Under the pieces are notes generated by a model, which searched no databases, was not told the DNA's origin, and was given only the letters and a program-made list of their open reading frames with translations. DNA of 20,943 bases from a virus: IMG/VR virus record IMGVR_UViG_3300035698_027396, positions 1 to 20,943 of that record; one strand, given 5' to 3'. Positions 13,751 to 20,417 of this stretch are shown here, piece by piece (the stretch's first letter is position 1; each line of letters opens with the position of its first letter). A program made the position numbers and the translations under genes.

Positions 13751-13759
13751 AGAGTACCC

Positions 13760-14239
13760 ATGCCGAAATATAATTACTGCTGTGAAGCGTGCACAGTGGG
13801 TGATTTTGAAAAAAGCGACGTTGATGGGCTAACTATCTTCGTTTCGAGCAAAGAACCTGACTTCCGGAAATTCCATCTCGTTTTTGAGCTCATTCACGAT
13901 ATGGAAGACAAAACCAAGAAATTATGCCCAGTATGCGGCAATAAGGTCGGCAAAACCTTCGAAGGCAGCAAAATTACTGGATATGTCCGTGGCGATGGGT
14001 ATTTAGACAAGGTTGGTGCGAGGCGAGACATGAACCTCTATCGCCTCGAACGCGAAGATCCATACGCTAGCATGCGCCAACCGGGCGAAGTTGATGATAT
14101 GAAGCAAAAACTTCGTAATGCCGGAAAACACAACGAATTAAAGGGCGAGAAGTATAAAGAGGCCAAGATTGAAAAAGAAGCCAGTAGGCTCACTGGCGAA
14201 AAGCTTGGCAAAAAGAACACGACCATAGACTACGAGTGA
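13760..14239 (+). CDS. FmdB-like zinc-ribbon protein with a charged helical tail
   Basis: 159 residues. The N-terminus MPKYNYCCEACTVGDFE fits the FmdB-type zinc ribbon (M-P-x-Y-x-Y-x-C-x2-C), but the second pair, CPVCGNKVG, comes about 45 residues later, so the ribbon has a long insert. The C-terminal third is highly charged (about 110-159), rich in Lys and Glu and likely helical or disordered. The function of such phage proteins is unknown; zinc-ribbon proteins often mediate contacts with nucleic acid or polymerase. It lies nine bases after the helicase stop. Confidence 0.72.
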   Translation: MPKYNYCCEACTVGDFEKSDVDGLTIFVSSKEPDFRKFHLVFELIHDMEDKTKKLCPVCGNKVGKTFEGSKITGYVRGDGYLDKVGARRDMNLYRLEREDPYASMRQPGEVDDMKQKLRNAGKHNELKGEKYKEAKIEKEASRLTGEKLGKKNTTIDYE

Positions 14240-14263
14240 GGCGCGTCGAACCAGCAGTATTTT

Positions 14264-15448
14264 ATGCCCGTGATTTACATTTGTACTGCCTTCGACGATA
14301 GCGACCAGATAACGCCCCGTCCGCTGATTAGCTTAATCGACAATGACGGTAAGCTTGAGCTGCTTCCAATGTACATGAAGGGCACTGGGGTCAAGCTACA
14401 AAAAGTGTACGACAATATAGCCAAGATTAACAATCTCTTTGGCCAGGGAATCGTTTATGCCAACGATTTCAAATCGCACATTTACGCTTTTAATGTTGGC
14501 GGACATAACAAAGTATTCGCTGATCCAACGAAAATAACCCTTCAGTCGAACGATATAAAGGGCGCAGCCGGCGAGCTTGCTAGGCATATCAAAAATTTCA
14601 AAGCTCGCAAACCACAAGCGTGGCAGGCTCTTCTGGCGAATGCTCATAATGCTTATCTTGAGCTCGAATTACGTGGTTTCGATAACGGAGTTAGGACAGT
14701 ATATCCAAGATATTTCGAAACTGGGCATGGAAGAACGGCAGCTAAAACATTCGACAATGGCCGCGTGTGCAAATACTCCATCCAGAACGCAACCAGCAAA
14801 TACAACATTCAACAAACCCACAGGATGCACAACCATTTCATCCATCTAGACTGGATTTCGGCCGACATGAGAATGATTAGCATCATGTCTGGCGATGAGA
14901 AACTCCGGGACTCTTTCAAGCATTCAGACCCATACACGGTTGTGGCAAAAGAGACCGGCGAAGATAGGAATGTTTGCAAGATCAAATTGCTCGAGGCCAT
15001 TAACAGTCTGCAATATAATAGCCCGCGAGTTAATATCTTCCCAACACTCGGAAAATGGATGGAGCAGACGGTAGAGCAAATCGCCAGAAATGGGTATTCC
15101 GAAACAATTCTCGGACGGCGAATTTATCTGAAGGATACAAAGAAATCGGACGACTACGACAAGATGAAATCGGTGTTCAATAGATCAGTGCAGGGCGGGG
15201 TTGCTCACGCAATGCAACTAACGATACATAAGTTGGTGAACAAGATATCAGACAACGTGCTGGCCGAGATTCACGACTCAGTAATTATGACTTCTGATGT
15301 ACACATGGCAAAGAAAATTATCGAGTACTCTGTTGGGATTATGACGCGTCCATTCGGAAAATTAGTTGACGGCGATCCGCTATTTCCAGTAGCCATAAGC
15401 ATTGGCAAACACTGGAGAGAATGGAAGAAGGTCAAGGAGGTTCGGTAA
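14264..15448 (+). CDS. Family A (Pol I-like) DNA polymerase, compact and divergent
   Basis: 394 residues. Motif A is HLDWISADMRMISIMSGD (Asp196; canonical D-Y-S-Q-I-E-L-R), followed by the expected D-P-Y segment. Motif B is degenerate: R235 and K239 remain, but the canonical Phe and Tyr positions of the O-helix read Leu and Asn. Then TILGRRIYLKD, FNRSVQGGVAHAMQL and motif C IHDSV (His337, Asp338) follow in order. Before motif A, SIQNATSKYNIQQTHRM matches the 'NLQN-P-R' region. No exonuclease domain is present, and there is barely room for a full thumb. Both catalytic Asp remain, so activity is possible. The steric-gate Glu of motif A is Asp. It could be a gap-filling or translesion polymerase working beside DnaE (inference). 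Confidence 0.8.
   Translation: MPVIYICTAFDDSDQITPRPLISLIDNDGKLELLPMYMKGTGVKLQKVYDNIAKINNLFGQGIVYANDFKSHIYAFNVGGHNKVFADPTKITLQSNDIKGAAGELARHIKNFKARKPQAWQALLANAHNAYLELELRGFDNGVRTVYPRYFETGHGRTAAKTFDNGRVCKYSIQNATSKYNIQQTHRMHNHFIHLDWISADMRMISIMSGDEKLRDSFKHSDPYTVVAKETGEDRNVCKIKLLEAINSLQYNSPRVNIFPTLGKWMEQTVEQIARNGYSETILGRRIYLKDTKKSDDYDKMKSVFNRSVQGGVAHAMQLTIHKLVNKISDNVLAEIHDSVIMTSDVHMAKKIIEYSVGIMTRPFGKLVDGDPLFPVAISIGKHWREWKKVKEVR
15434..15440 (+). promoter_or_regulatory. Shine-Dalgarno site deciding the start of the UvsY-like gene
   Basis: AAGGAGG lies 7 bases before ATG 15448. It rules in that ATG over an in-frame start 27 bases upstream. Confidence 0.7.
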
Positions 15449-15903
15449 TGTCCATTTTTGATGAACTCCCGGATGAAATTGCCGAAACAATAGTCAGGCT
15501 AAAGTTCATGCTTCCGAACGGTCCGATAGACCGAGATTTCAGGCCGGATGTACAGATTGATTACGACGCACTCGAAGAACAGCTAACCGAAACGCCGGCT
15601 AGCTACGCGTTCTATTCTGTAATTCTTGCCGAAGCCAGGGCGGCCTCGGCAATGATTAAGCGGGCTCTACTGCGCCGAAAATCGGTAGTGGCCGCCGAAT
15701 TACTCAATAAGGCTGATGGAAAACTTAGAAGATCAGATCTCGAGGACTTAATCGAGGGTGATGACGAAGTGCTAAAGCTAGATTCTCGTCTCATCAGGGC
15801 AGAACGAACCGTCAGCAAATTATTTGGCATAGTCGAGGCAATGCGGATGAAATCCGATCATCTGCGTTCCTTAGCTGGGTTCAAAAAGCAAGAAATGATC
15901 TAG
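15448..15903 (+). CDS. UvsY-like recombination mediator
   Basis: 151 residues from ATG 15448, which overlaps the polymerase-like stop (TAATG). T4 UvsY is 137 residues. The layout matches: IDYDALEEQLTETPASYAFY near the start, an AEARAASAMIKRALLRRKS helix, a mid-protein D-E-V-L-K-L-D segment (T4: D-V-L-K-V-D), and a helical end with R-S-L-A-G-F-K-K. UvsY helps load the recombinase onto single-stranded DNA covered by gp32. The position directly before a gp32-like gene and in the same operon as RecA supports this reading. The match is by pattern and context, so I hold it as probable rather than certain. If right, it is a mediator paired with a bacterial-type RecA instead of UvsX. Confidence 0.62.
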   Translation: MSIFDELPDEIAETIVRLKFMLPNGPIDRDFRPDVQIDYDALEEQLTETPASYAFYSVILAEARAASAMIKRALLRRKSVVAAELLNKADGKLRRSDLEDLIEGDDEVLKLDSRLIRAERTVSKLFGIVEAMRMKSDHLRSLAGFKKQEMI

Positions 15904-15959
15904 AAACTAAAAACGTATTTCACGACGTGGCGAAAGCCGAAAATGGAGCAAGTTAAAAA

Positions 15960-17027
15960 GTGGCAAATTACGACGATCTACTGAGCAAAGTAAGAAAGCG
16001 CATTCAGCAAAAGGAAGGGTCAAGGACCCGCGACCCCGGTGAGTGGAAGCCCCCGCGCGTCGAAGGCGACATGTCATTGGAGTACAAGTTTATTGTGCTT
16101 CCGCCTCTGTCGCTTGGCGACAAGTGCGCGTCTGGCGAGTCCAAGACGGAGATGCAGGGCTTGTATTTCCACAGGGTCGGCATCCACTGGATCGAAAACC
16201 GTCCGTACACGTGCCCCCGAATCCAAGACGAGACCGATTGCCCGATCTGCAAGATCGGCTTCGAGCTCCTCAGGGAAGCAGGCGATGACAGGGCGCAGCG
16301 GCGCGAGATCGCGAAGATCTACCTGCCTCGCGTGGCGCATGTCGTGAACGCGTACTTCCCGGATTTCCCGAATACGCCGGCCGAGCTAAAAGGCAAGGTG
16401 ATGTACATCCCGGTCACTCAGAAGACTATCTACGATAAGTTGAATGAGTGCCTGAACCGGGACAAGGGTGACGCGGTGGGCGACACACCCGAAGAGCGCC
16501 AAGCATACGGCTTCTTCTACATGCCTGAACAGTCCTACGTGTTCAAGCTCGCGGTAAGGGAAAAGGGAGGCTGGAACGATTACAGCGAGTCCAAGTTCCT
16601 AGCCAGCACCGGCGGGCCGATTGTGGCCGGCGAAGATGGCAAGATCGATAAGATCGCGGTCGCGAAACTGATGCTACAGAGGCACGACCTCAGCACCAAG
16701 TTCGACGATCCGAACATGGATGAGCTCGACAAGCTCGCCAAGAAGATTCTGAATCCCGAGGGCGAGTCGGAATTCGATGAATCAGAAAGTGCTTCGACGC
16801 CCGCGCCCAAGCCCGCGCCCAAGCCGGCACCAACACCGACACCGACACCGACGCCCGAGCCGACGCCCGAGCCGACGCCCGTGGTAACGGAAGCCCCGGA
16901 GCCCGCAACCGCTTCGATCCCTGAGCCGACGGACGATGCGCCGACGGCAACAGAAGAGAAGGTCGCGAGTACCGTCGAAGATGAAGACGACTACTCCGAG
17001 ATCCTCAAGGAACTCGACCTCGATTAA
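15960..17027 (+). CDS. Single-stranded DNA-binding protein, gp32-like
   Basis: 355 residues. After a basic N-terminal region, the core holds a zinc site with a His (71 or 76) and Cys85, Cys94 and Cys97 (CPRIQDETDCPICKIG), the same order as T4 gp32 His64/Cys77/Cys87/Cys90. A long Pro/Thr/Ala linker (from about 280) leads to a strongly acidic end, EDEDDYSEILKELDLD, the usual partner-binding tail of such proteins. The protein coats single-stranded DNA during replication and recombination. The GTG start is preceded by GGAG at 15944-15947, a long spacing. The gene is clearly richer in G/C-ending codons than its neighbours (16201-16260 has 36 of 60 G+C; 17221-17280 in the next gene has 21). A strong hairpin follows its stop. 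Confidence 0.88.
   Translation: MANYDDLLSKVRKRIQQKEGSRTRDPGEWKPPRVEGDMSLEYKFIVLPPLSLGDKCASGESKTEMQGLYFHRVGIHWIENRPYTCPRIQDETDCPICKIGFELLREAGDDRAQRREIAKIYLPRVAHVVNAYFPDFPNTPAELKGKVMYIPVTQKTIYDKLNECLNRDKGDAVGDTPEERQAYGFFYMPEQSYVFKLAVREKGGWNDYSESKFLASTGGPIVAGEDGKIDKIAVAKLMLQRHDLSTKFDDPNMDELDKLAKKILNPEGESEFDESESASTPAPKPAPKPAPTPTPTPTPEPTPEPTPVVTEAPEPATASIPEPTDDAPTATEEKVASTVEDEDDYSEILKELDLD
16799..16880 (+). repeat. Coding tandem repeats: Pro-Ala-Pro-Lys and Pro-Thr/Pro-Glu units
   Basis: The DNA has short tandem units: GCCCGCGCCCAA twice, ACCGAC/ACCGACACCGAC, then GCCCGAGCCGAC units. In the gp32-like protein they encode PAPKPAPKPAPTPTPTPTPE, the linker between the DNA-binding core and the acidic tail. 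Such repeats can vary in copy number by slippage. Confidence 0.75.
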
Positions 17028-17034
17028 ATCCTCC

Positions 17035-17064
17035 TGCCCCCGCGCTCGTGAGGGCGCGGGGGCA
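17035..17064 (+). terminator. Long GC-rich hairpin with GUGA (GNRA) tetraloop after the single-strand binding protein gene
   Basis: GCCCCCGCGC (17036-17045) pairs perfectly with GCGCGGGGGC (17054-17063). Inside, T-G and C-G pairs close a GTGA tetraloop (17048-17051), and T17035-A17064 extends the stem to 13 pairs. It starts 8 bases after the stop of the gp32-like gene. The sequence after it (AATCTGTATAAT) has no long T-run, so it may act as a partial terminator or as a 3' end protecting an abundant messenger. Confidence 0.6.
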
Positions 17065-17088
17065 ATCTGTATAATAGGAGAGATCGCG

Positions 17089-17991
17089 ATGTATGACCAT
17101 CTGCTCATTGATGGTAGAAATTCGTTGTATCGAGCTATATATGCCGGGCGAAACGATAAATCATTCAATCACGACAGGACCGACTACTTCCTGATTCTTC
17201 TGAAATTCATACACAATTATTTATATAAATTCAAGCCCAAGAATATTCATATTTTTTGGGATGACAGCACCGATCGTGTCTGGCGAACGAAAGTATTGCC
17301 TGACTATAAAGCTGGCAGGGCTAGAGACGCAGACGTCACAGCAGAATTACGACGCCAGACGAAGCTTGCCATCAAGATATGCTCACAAATGGGTATCAGG
17401 CACTATTTTAGGAGAGGCCAGGAAGCTGACGATCTGATCTATGCGTTCTGCCGCCAAACCCACGAGAAGTGCTTGATTGTCTCGAGCGATGCCGACTTCA
17501 AGCAAATTCCGTATCGAATAAAGTCGGTTGATATTTACAACCCACTGCGGAAGACTGGTAATGTCGAACCTGTCCTCGATTACGACGTTGCTGTCTTTAA
17601 AGCGCTCAGTGGCGATAAATCAGACAATATAGCTGGATATTGCCGAATTGGTGATGCCCATGGCAAAAGGTTGTCGAACAGCCTAGGCGACCGGATCGAA
17701 TTTTTAGATTCCAATAAAGCGGTTGTTCTTGAGTCGAAGCAGAAGAGAAAAGTCGGTGACGAACTGTTCCGGAAGAATCTTTCAATCATCGATCTAAGCT
17801 TATCGCCACACATATTGTCTAATATAATGTATATCGATCGTAGTCTTATCATCAAGCCGAAATTCAACTATGAAAAAATTATTAGGCTGCTTAGGAAACA
17901 TAAGGTGTCGGGGGTGTTATCTGTCGCGGATAAATATATTGTACCCTTCAAAATCTTGACGAGGCATCATGACAAAACCACGGTCCACTAA
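17089..17991 (+). CDS. 5'-3' exonuclease / flap endonuclease (PIN domain)
   Basis: 300 residues from ATG 17089, with AGGAGAG at 17076-17082; a longer frame would run back into the gp32-like gene. Motifs of the family appear in order: LLIDGRNSLYRA (Asp8), FWDDSTDRVWRTKVLPDYKA (the metal and arch region), GQEADDLIYAF (112-120), CLIVSSDADFKQ (Asp134, Asp136), and LSGDKSDNIAG (Asp176, Asp179), followed by a helix-three-turn-helix, YCRIGDAHGKRL. The enzyme removes RNA primers and 5' flaps in lagging-strand synthesis, like T4 RNase H or T5 D15. Its neighbours (single-strand binding protein, PD-(D/E)XK nuclease) fit. The next gene starts within its last 23 bases. Confidence 0.88.
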   Translation: MYDHLLIDGRNSLYRAIYAGRNDKSFNHDRTDYFLILLKFIHNYLYKFKPKNIHIFWDDSTDRVWRTKVLPDYKAGRARDADVTAELRRQTKLAIKICSQMGIRHYFRRGQEADDLIYAFCRQTHEKCLIVSSDADFKQIPYRIKSVDIYNPLRKTGNVEPVLDYDVAVFKALSGDKSDNIAGYCRIGDAHGKRLSNSLGDRIEFLDSNKAVVLESKQKRKVGDELFRKNLSIIDLSLSPHILSNIMYIDRSLIIKPKFNYEKIIRLLRKHKVSGVLSVADKYIVPFKILTRHHDKTTVH

Positions 17992-18517
17992 ACCAGGTAA
18001 AGGTGGTGTCAAATCGCGACGAAAAGGCAAGAAGTACGAATATCGTGTTGTAGATCTACTGAAGAAGCTCACAGGCAAGAAATTCAGGCGCGTCCCGTCG
18101 TCTGGGGCTTTCAACAAAACTGGCGGTGTTGTAATTCATGAGCATGTTTTTTCTGGCGATGTAATTTGTGAAGATGACACATTCAGATTCAACGTTGAGG
18201 CCAAAAACCGCAAAGATATGAGCCTGACGGCCTTGTTGAAGAATCCGAAGAGCGCAATAATAACTAAATGCTGGCGGCAATCCGTAGAAGACGCCGAGGC
18301 CCATGATCTGTGGCCGATGCTCATGTTCAAGCCCAATTATTCCGACGACTGGGTTTGTGTACCACACGATATGGCTGTGAATTATTTGGGCCTGAACAAA
18401 GCAAATCGGCTTGACGTCATGGTTTTTGAAGAATGCGGATTGCCGAATATGACTATTGTGGATTGGAAGGAATTCGCATCAACAATTGACCCGTTGGTAT
18501 TGTTCGGGAAAAGTTAA
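17969..18517 (+). CDS. PD-(D/E)XK nuclease, possible Holliday-junction or recombination nuclease
   Basis: 182 residues. A basic start (TKPRSTKPGKGGVKSRRKGK) precedes a helix, KKYEYRVVDLLKKLTG, then RRVPSSGAFNKTG, VFSGDVICEDDTFRFNVEAKNR and a helix with CWRQSVEDAEAHDLWPML. GD-V at about 57-59 and the E-A-K at about 75-77 form the D...ExK core of the PD-(D/E)XK fold, and the alternating strands match. Phage members with this layout are often called Holliday-junction resolvases or recombination nucleases; the exact substrate cannot be told from sequence. It overlaps the flap exonuclease gene by 23 bases and follows it in the operon. Confidence 0.72.
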   Translation: MTKPRSTKPGKGGVKSRRKGKKYEYRVVDLLKKLTGKKFRRVPSSGAFNKTGGVVIHEHVFSGDVICEDDTFRFNVEAKNRKDMSLTALLKNPKSAIITKCWRQSVEDAEAHDLWPMLMFKPNYSDDWVCVPHDMAVNYLGLNKANRLDVMVFEECGLPNMTIVDWKEFASTIDPLVLFGKS

Positions 18518-18520
18518 AGT

Positions 18521-18688
18521 ATGGCATGTGGCGGCTGCGGCAGAAACCGGAAAATCCAGATCCGGTCCCCAAACGACAAATGCCCCAGATGTGGGGCAAC
18601 ACTGCGTAGAGTATATAAGTACGACGCGCGATCGCGCACAAATCGCAAATCATTGAGCTGTACTAGGTGCACCTTCAAGAAACAATGA
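18521..18688 (+). CDS. Very small zinc-ribbon protein, 55 residues
   Basis: ATG 18521 begins 3 bases after the nuclease stop. The protein starts MACGGCGRNRK and later has CPRCGATLRR and SCTRCTFKK, three Cys pairs in all. The last two pairs are spaced like a zinc ribbon, and the surrounding residues are strongly basic, which suggests nucleic-acid binding. The next gene's ATG overlaps its stop (ATGA). The function is unknown. Confidence 0.7.
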   Translation: MACGGCGRNRKIQIRSPNDKCPRCGATLRRVYKYDARSRTNRKSLSCTRCTFKKQ

Positions 18689-19041
18689 TATATTGGTTGT
18701 TAACCGTAGTGGCCGTGGAGGCTACTGTGGAAATAATTACGTCGAGCGCATTGTTTGAACCATTTCATATGTGGTTAGGCCATCGGACTGAGAAGAGCAG
18801 ATTAGCGGCTTTTGTGTCTGGCTTGACAAACTGTGGATATTGTATGTCGGTCTGGGTGGCTGCTTCTTTGGCTTGGGCTCTCCCAGAAATTGCCCCGTAC
18901 GTGATCATCGACATTTTGATAAAGACATTCGCAGTACATAGATTGTCGAATCTATGGCACGAAATCATAACGCGTATATTAGATCGTATGCCAATTCTAT
19001 TGGCGTTTGTGAGGACCGATGACGGAAAATCCCGAGACTGA
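18685..19041 (+). CDS. Membrane protein, DUF1360-like
   Basis: 118 residues from ATG 18685, chosen because it overlaps the stop of the zinc-ribbon gene (ATGA); an upstream GTG would only add six residues. The N-terminal segment IYWLLTVVAVEATVEIITSS is hydrophobic, and a second stretch follows FVSGLTNCGYCMSVWVAASLAW. The C-x2-C-x-S-V-W pattern is that of the DUF1360 family of small membrane proteins. A third hydrophobic part is near YVIIDILIKTFAVH. The role in phages is unknown. It overlaps the following gene by 23 bases. Confidence 0.68.
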   Translation: MIYWLLTVVAVEATVEIITSSALFEPFHMWLGHRTEKSRLAAFVSGLTNCGYCMSVWVAASLAWALPEIAPYVIIDILIKTFAVHRLSNLWHEIITRILDRMPILLAFVRTDDGKSRD

Positions 19042-19384
19042 AAACACTTCAGTTGTGGTTGAGAATTTAAGCGATATCCACGCTGCAATAGCGCCATTCG
19101 ATCCCGTAAAGAAGGCCACTATCAGGCAGCTTCTGATTGATGGGCTCGATGTTATTAGGGCCAGAATAGAACAATTGGACGGCAAGTCCGACGTCGAGGC
19201 TATTTATGGCGGATACAAGCCGGCCGCGATCCCAGACCAGGCTAAAGCCCCGTTTTGGCGTGCCGACAGTATCATCAAGCACCGGCTTGATGGCGAGCGG
19301 CAGACGCTGAAAATAATCTGGCGCGTGCCCGAGGGTGTATATGAGTGGGATCCATACACAAACGAATTGAACAAACGTGCTTGA
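19019..19384 (+). CDS. Unknown soluble protein, 121 residues
   Basis: ATG 19019 lies inside the end of the membrane-protein gene, with TGAGGA just upstream as ribosome site. The N-terminal third is helical and acidic (PVKKATIRQLLIDGLDVIRA). The C-terminal part is beta-like, with TLKIIWRVPEGVYEWDPYTN. I do not recognise a family and see no motif that assigns a role. Its end overlaps the start of the small membrane-protein gene at 19377 by 8 bases. Confidence 0.65.
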   Translation: MTENPETENTSVVVENLSDIHAAIAPFDPVKKATIRQLLIDGLDVIRARIEQLDGKSDVEAIYGGYKPAAIPDQAKAPFWRADSIIKHRLDGERQTLKIIWRVPEGVYEWDPYTNELNKRA

Positions 19385-19550
19385 CATACTTATCGTAGGG
19401 ACCGCTTTGGCTAGTGTCTGGTTCTGGGCTCACTCGCTCCTGAACAAACAATATGGCCTAAGTGGCAGCACCACCAAACGCTGGCTGTGGATTATTGTGC
19501 CACAGGGTATCGTAATCGCAGCGGCGATGTCTGTATTGGGATGGTTCTGA
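19377..19550 (+). CDS. Small two-span membrane protein, 57 residues
   Basis: From GTG 19377 to TGA 19548-19550. Two hydrophobic segments, LDILIVGTALASVWFWAHSL and WLWIIVPQGIVIAAAMSVLG, are joined by a short polar loop (KQYGLSGSTTKR). The stop overlaps the ATG of the next gene (TGATG), and the start overlaps the previous one, which supports a real gene even though no clear ribosome site is seen. Size and topology would suit a holin-like or accessory membrane protein, but no lysis gene is beside it, so that is only a possibility. Confidence 0.58.
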   Translation: MLDILIVGTALASVWFWAHSLLNKQYGLSGSTTKRWLWIIVPQGIVIAAAMSVLGWF

Positions 19551-19846
19551 TGGAAACAACGACTGGCCTCGCTAATTATAGTCAAATCGCAATATGGACC
19601 CCGCAAATCGGCGATGTTGTCATGTACAACGGAGCTTTTGTTCACTGGATCGGAATTGTCGTAACTCTTAACGAATTAGAGGTGGGTGTAGTCAAGCATA
19701 AGCTGCCGCTTCTTCTGTTGTCTATGACTCCCACCGACGTTAAGAAAAGCGCAAAAAAATTAGATCTGACCAAGATGCGCCGGTCAAGAAATGGTACTTA
19801 TGCAGTCTGGCAGGAACATGGAAACCAAAAGCTCTGGTTCGTTTAA
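19550..19846 (+). CDS. Small beta-rich protein, 98 residues
   Basis: ATG 19550 overlaps the preceding stop (TGATG), preferred over a frame starting earlier at 19487. The segment IAIWTPQIGDVVMYNGAFVH, followed by WIGIVVTLNELEVGVVKHKL, looks like a small SH3-type barrel. The second half is basic (VKKSAKKLDLTKMRRSRNG) and ends YAVWQEHGNQKLWFV. I know no function for it. Its general pattern recalls the small protein at 12139-12480, though I see no clear sequence match. Confidence 0.68.
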   Translation: METTTGLANYSQIAIWTPQIGDVVMYNGAFVHWIGIVVTLNELEVGVVKHKLPLLLLSMTPTDVKKSAKKLDLTKMRRSRNGTYAVWQEHGNQKLWFV

Positions 19847-20417
19847 TCCGGATATTTTATCCTATCCGCCGATTCTAGAACTCAAGGATGTGCCGGAATT
19901 AGACCAAAAGTTCGTCTATGTGATCGATGGGTACGATTTAAATGGGCTAGCGGCGGTTGTGTGGCGGGCTGAGGACGACTCTTGGCACGCCAAATTTGGT
20001 GATTGGGACGGGAATCCGGTAAACCCAGTGTCGCATCACGAGCTTGTCGACCGTTTTATGGCCGAATATTTCGCAAATATTATCACGGTCATGAAGACCA
20101 TTGCGCTTCCACAGGCTCAATATTATTTTTCTGATGGCTCTGAGCTTCTGCTGGTCGATCTTCGGCTGTCGTTGAATAAGATGGCCGGCCCAGGAATGCT
20201 AACTGAACTGTTTGGCGACGTCGTCCCGACCCAAAAGGCAATTGGCAGCCCAATCATCTTAGATGAAGAAAATATGCCAAAAATCATTGACGGCACCGAT
20301 AAATATGGTTCAGACCTCATTATTAAAACCTCTGCGTTCAAAACTATGAATAGAGATAACAGTTTGTATCCGCTATACGCGAGGGTGCCCCGTGACAATC
20401 AGGATTCAAGAAAATAG
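19818..20417 (+). CDS. Unknown protein, 199 residues
   Basis: Start taken at ATG 19818, preceded by AGGA at about 8 bases and overlapping the previous gene by 29 bases; a longer frame could begin at 19791. Visible parts are PPILELKDVPELDQKFVYVI, a W-rich middle (VVWRAEDDSWHAKFGDWDG), a helical stretch (ELVDRFMAEYFANIITVMK) and beta segments near YYFSDGSELLLVDLRLSLNK. There are no membrane segments or Cys motifs. I do not recognise the family. It overlaps the next gene by 26 bases. Confidence 0.65.
   Translation: METKSSGSFNPDILSYPPILELKDVPELDQKFVYVIDGYDLNGLAAVVWRAEDDSWHAKFGDWDGNPVNPVSHHELVDRFMAEYFANIITVMKTIALPQAQYYFSDGSELLLVDLRLSLNKMAGPGMLTELFGDVVPTQKAIGSPIILDEENMPKIIDGTDKYGSDLIIKTSAFKTMNRDNSLYPLYARVPRDNQDSRK

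Noticed and set aside
16799-16880. CRISPR or phage origin repeats
   Set aside because: The tandem units are short, continuous, have no spacers and encode the Pro-rich linker of the gp32-like protein.
17070-17075. TATAAT as a promoter -10 for the exonuclease gene
   Set aside because: The hexamer is perfect, but the region 17 bases upstream lies in the hairpin (CGTGAG) with no -35 likeness, and a start point would leave almost no leader before ATG 17089.
16936-17088. N-terminal extension of the flap exonuclease
   Set aside because: These codons are the out-of-frame end of the gp32-like gene and the hairpin. The PIN domain begins at ATG 17089 with a good ribosome site.
19381-19386. TTGACA as a -35 element
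   Set aside because: It lies in coding sequence, and no -10-like hexamer is found at a suitable distance.
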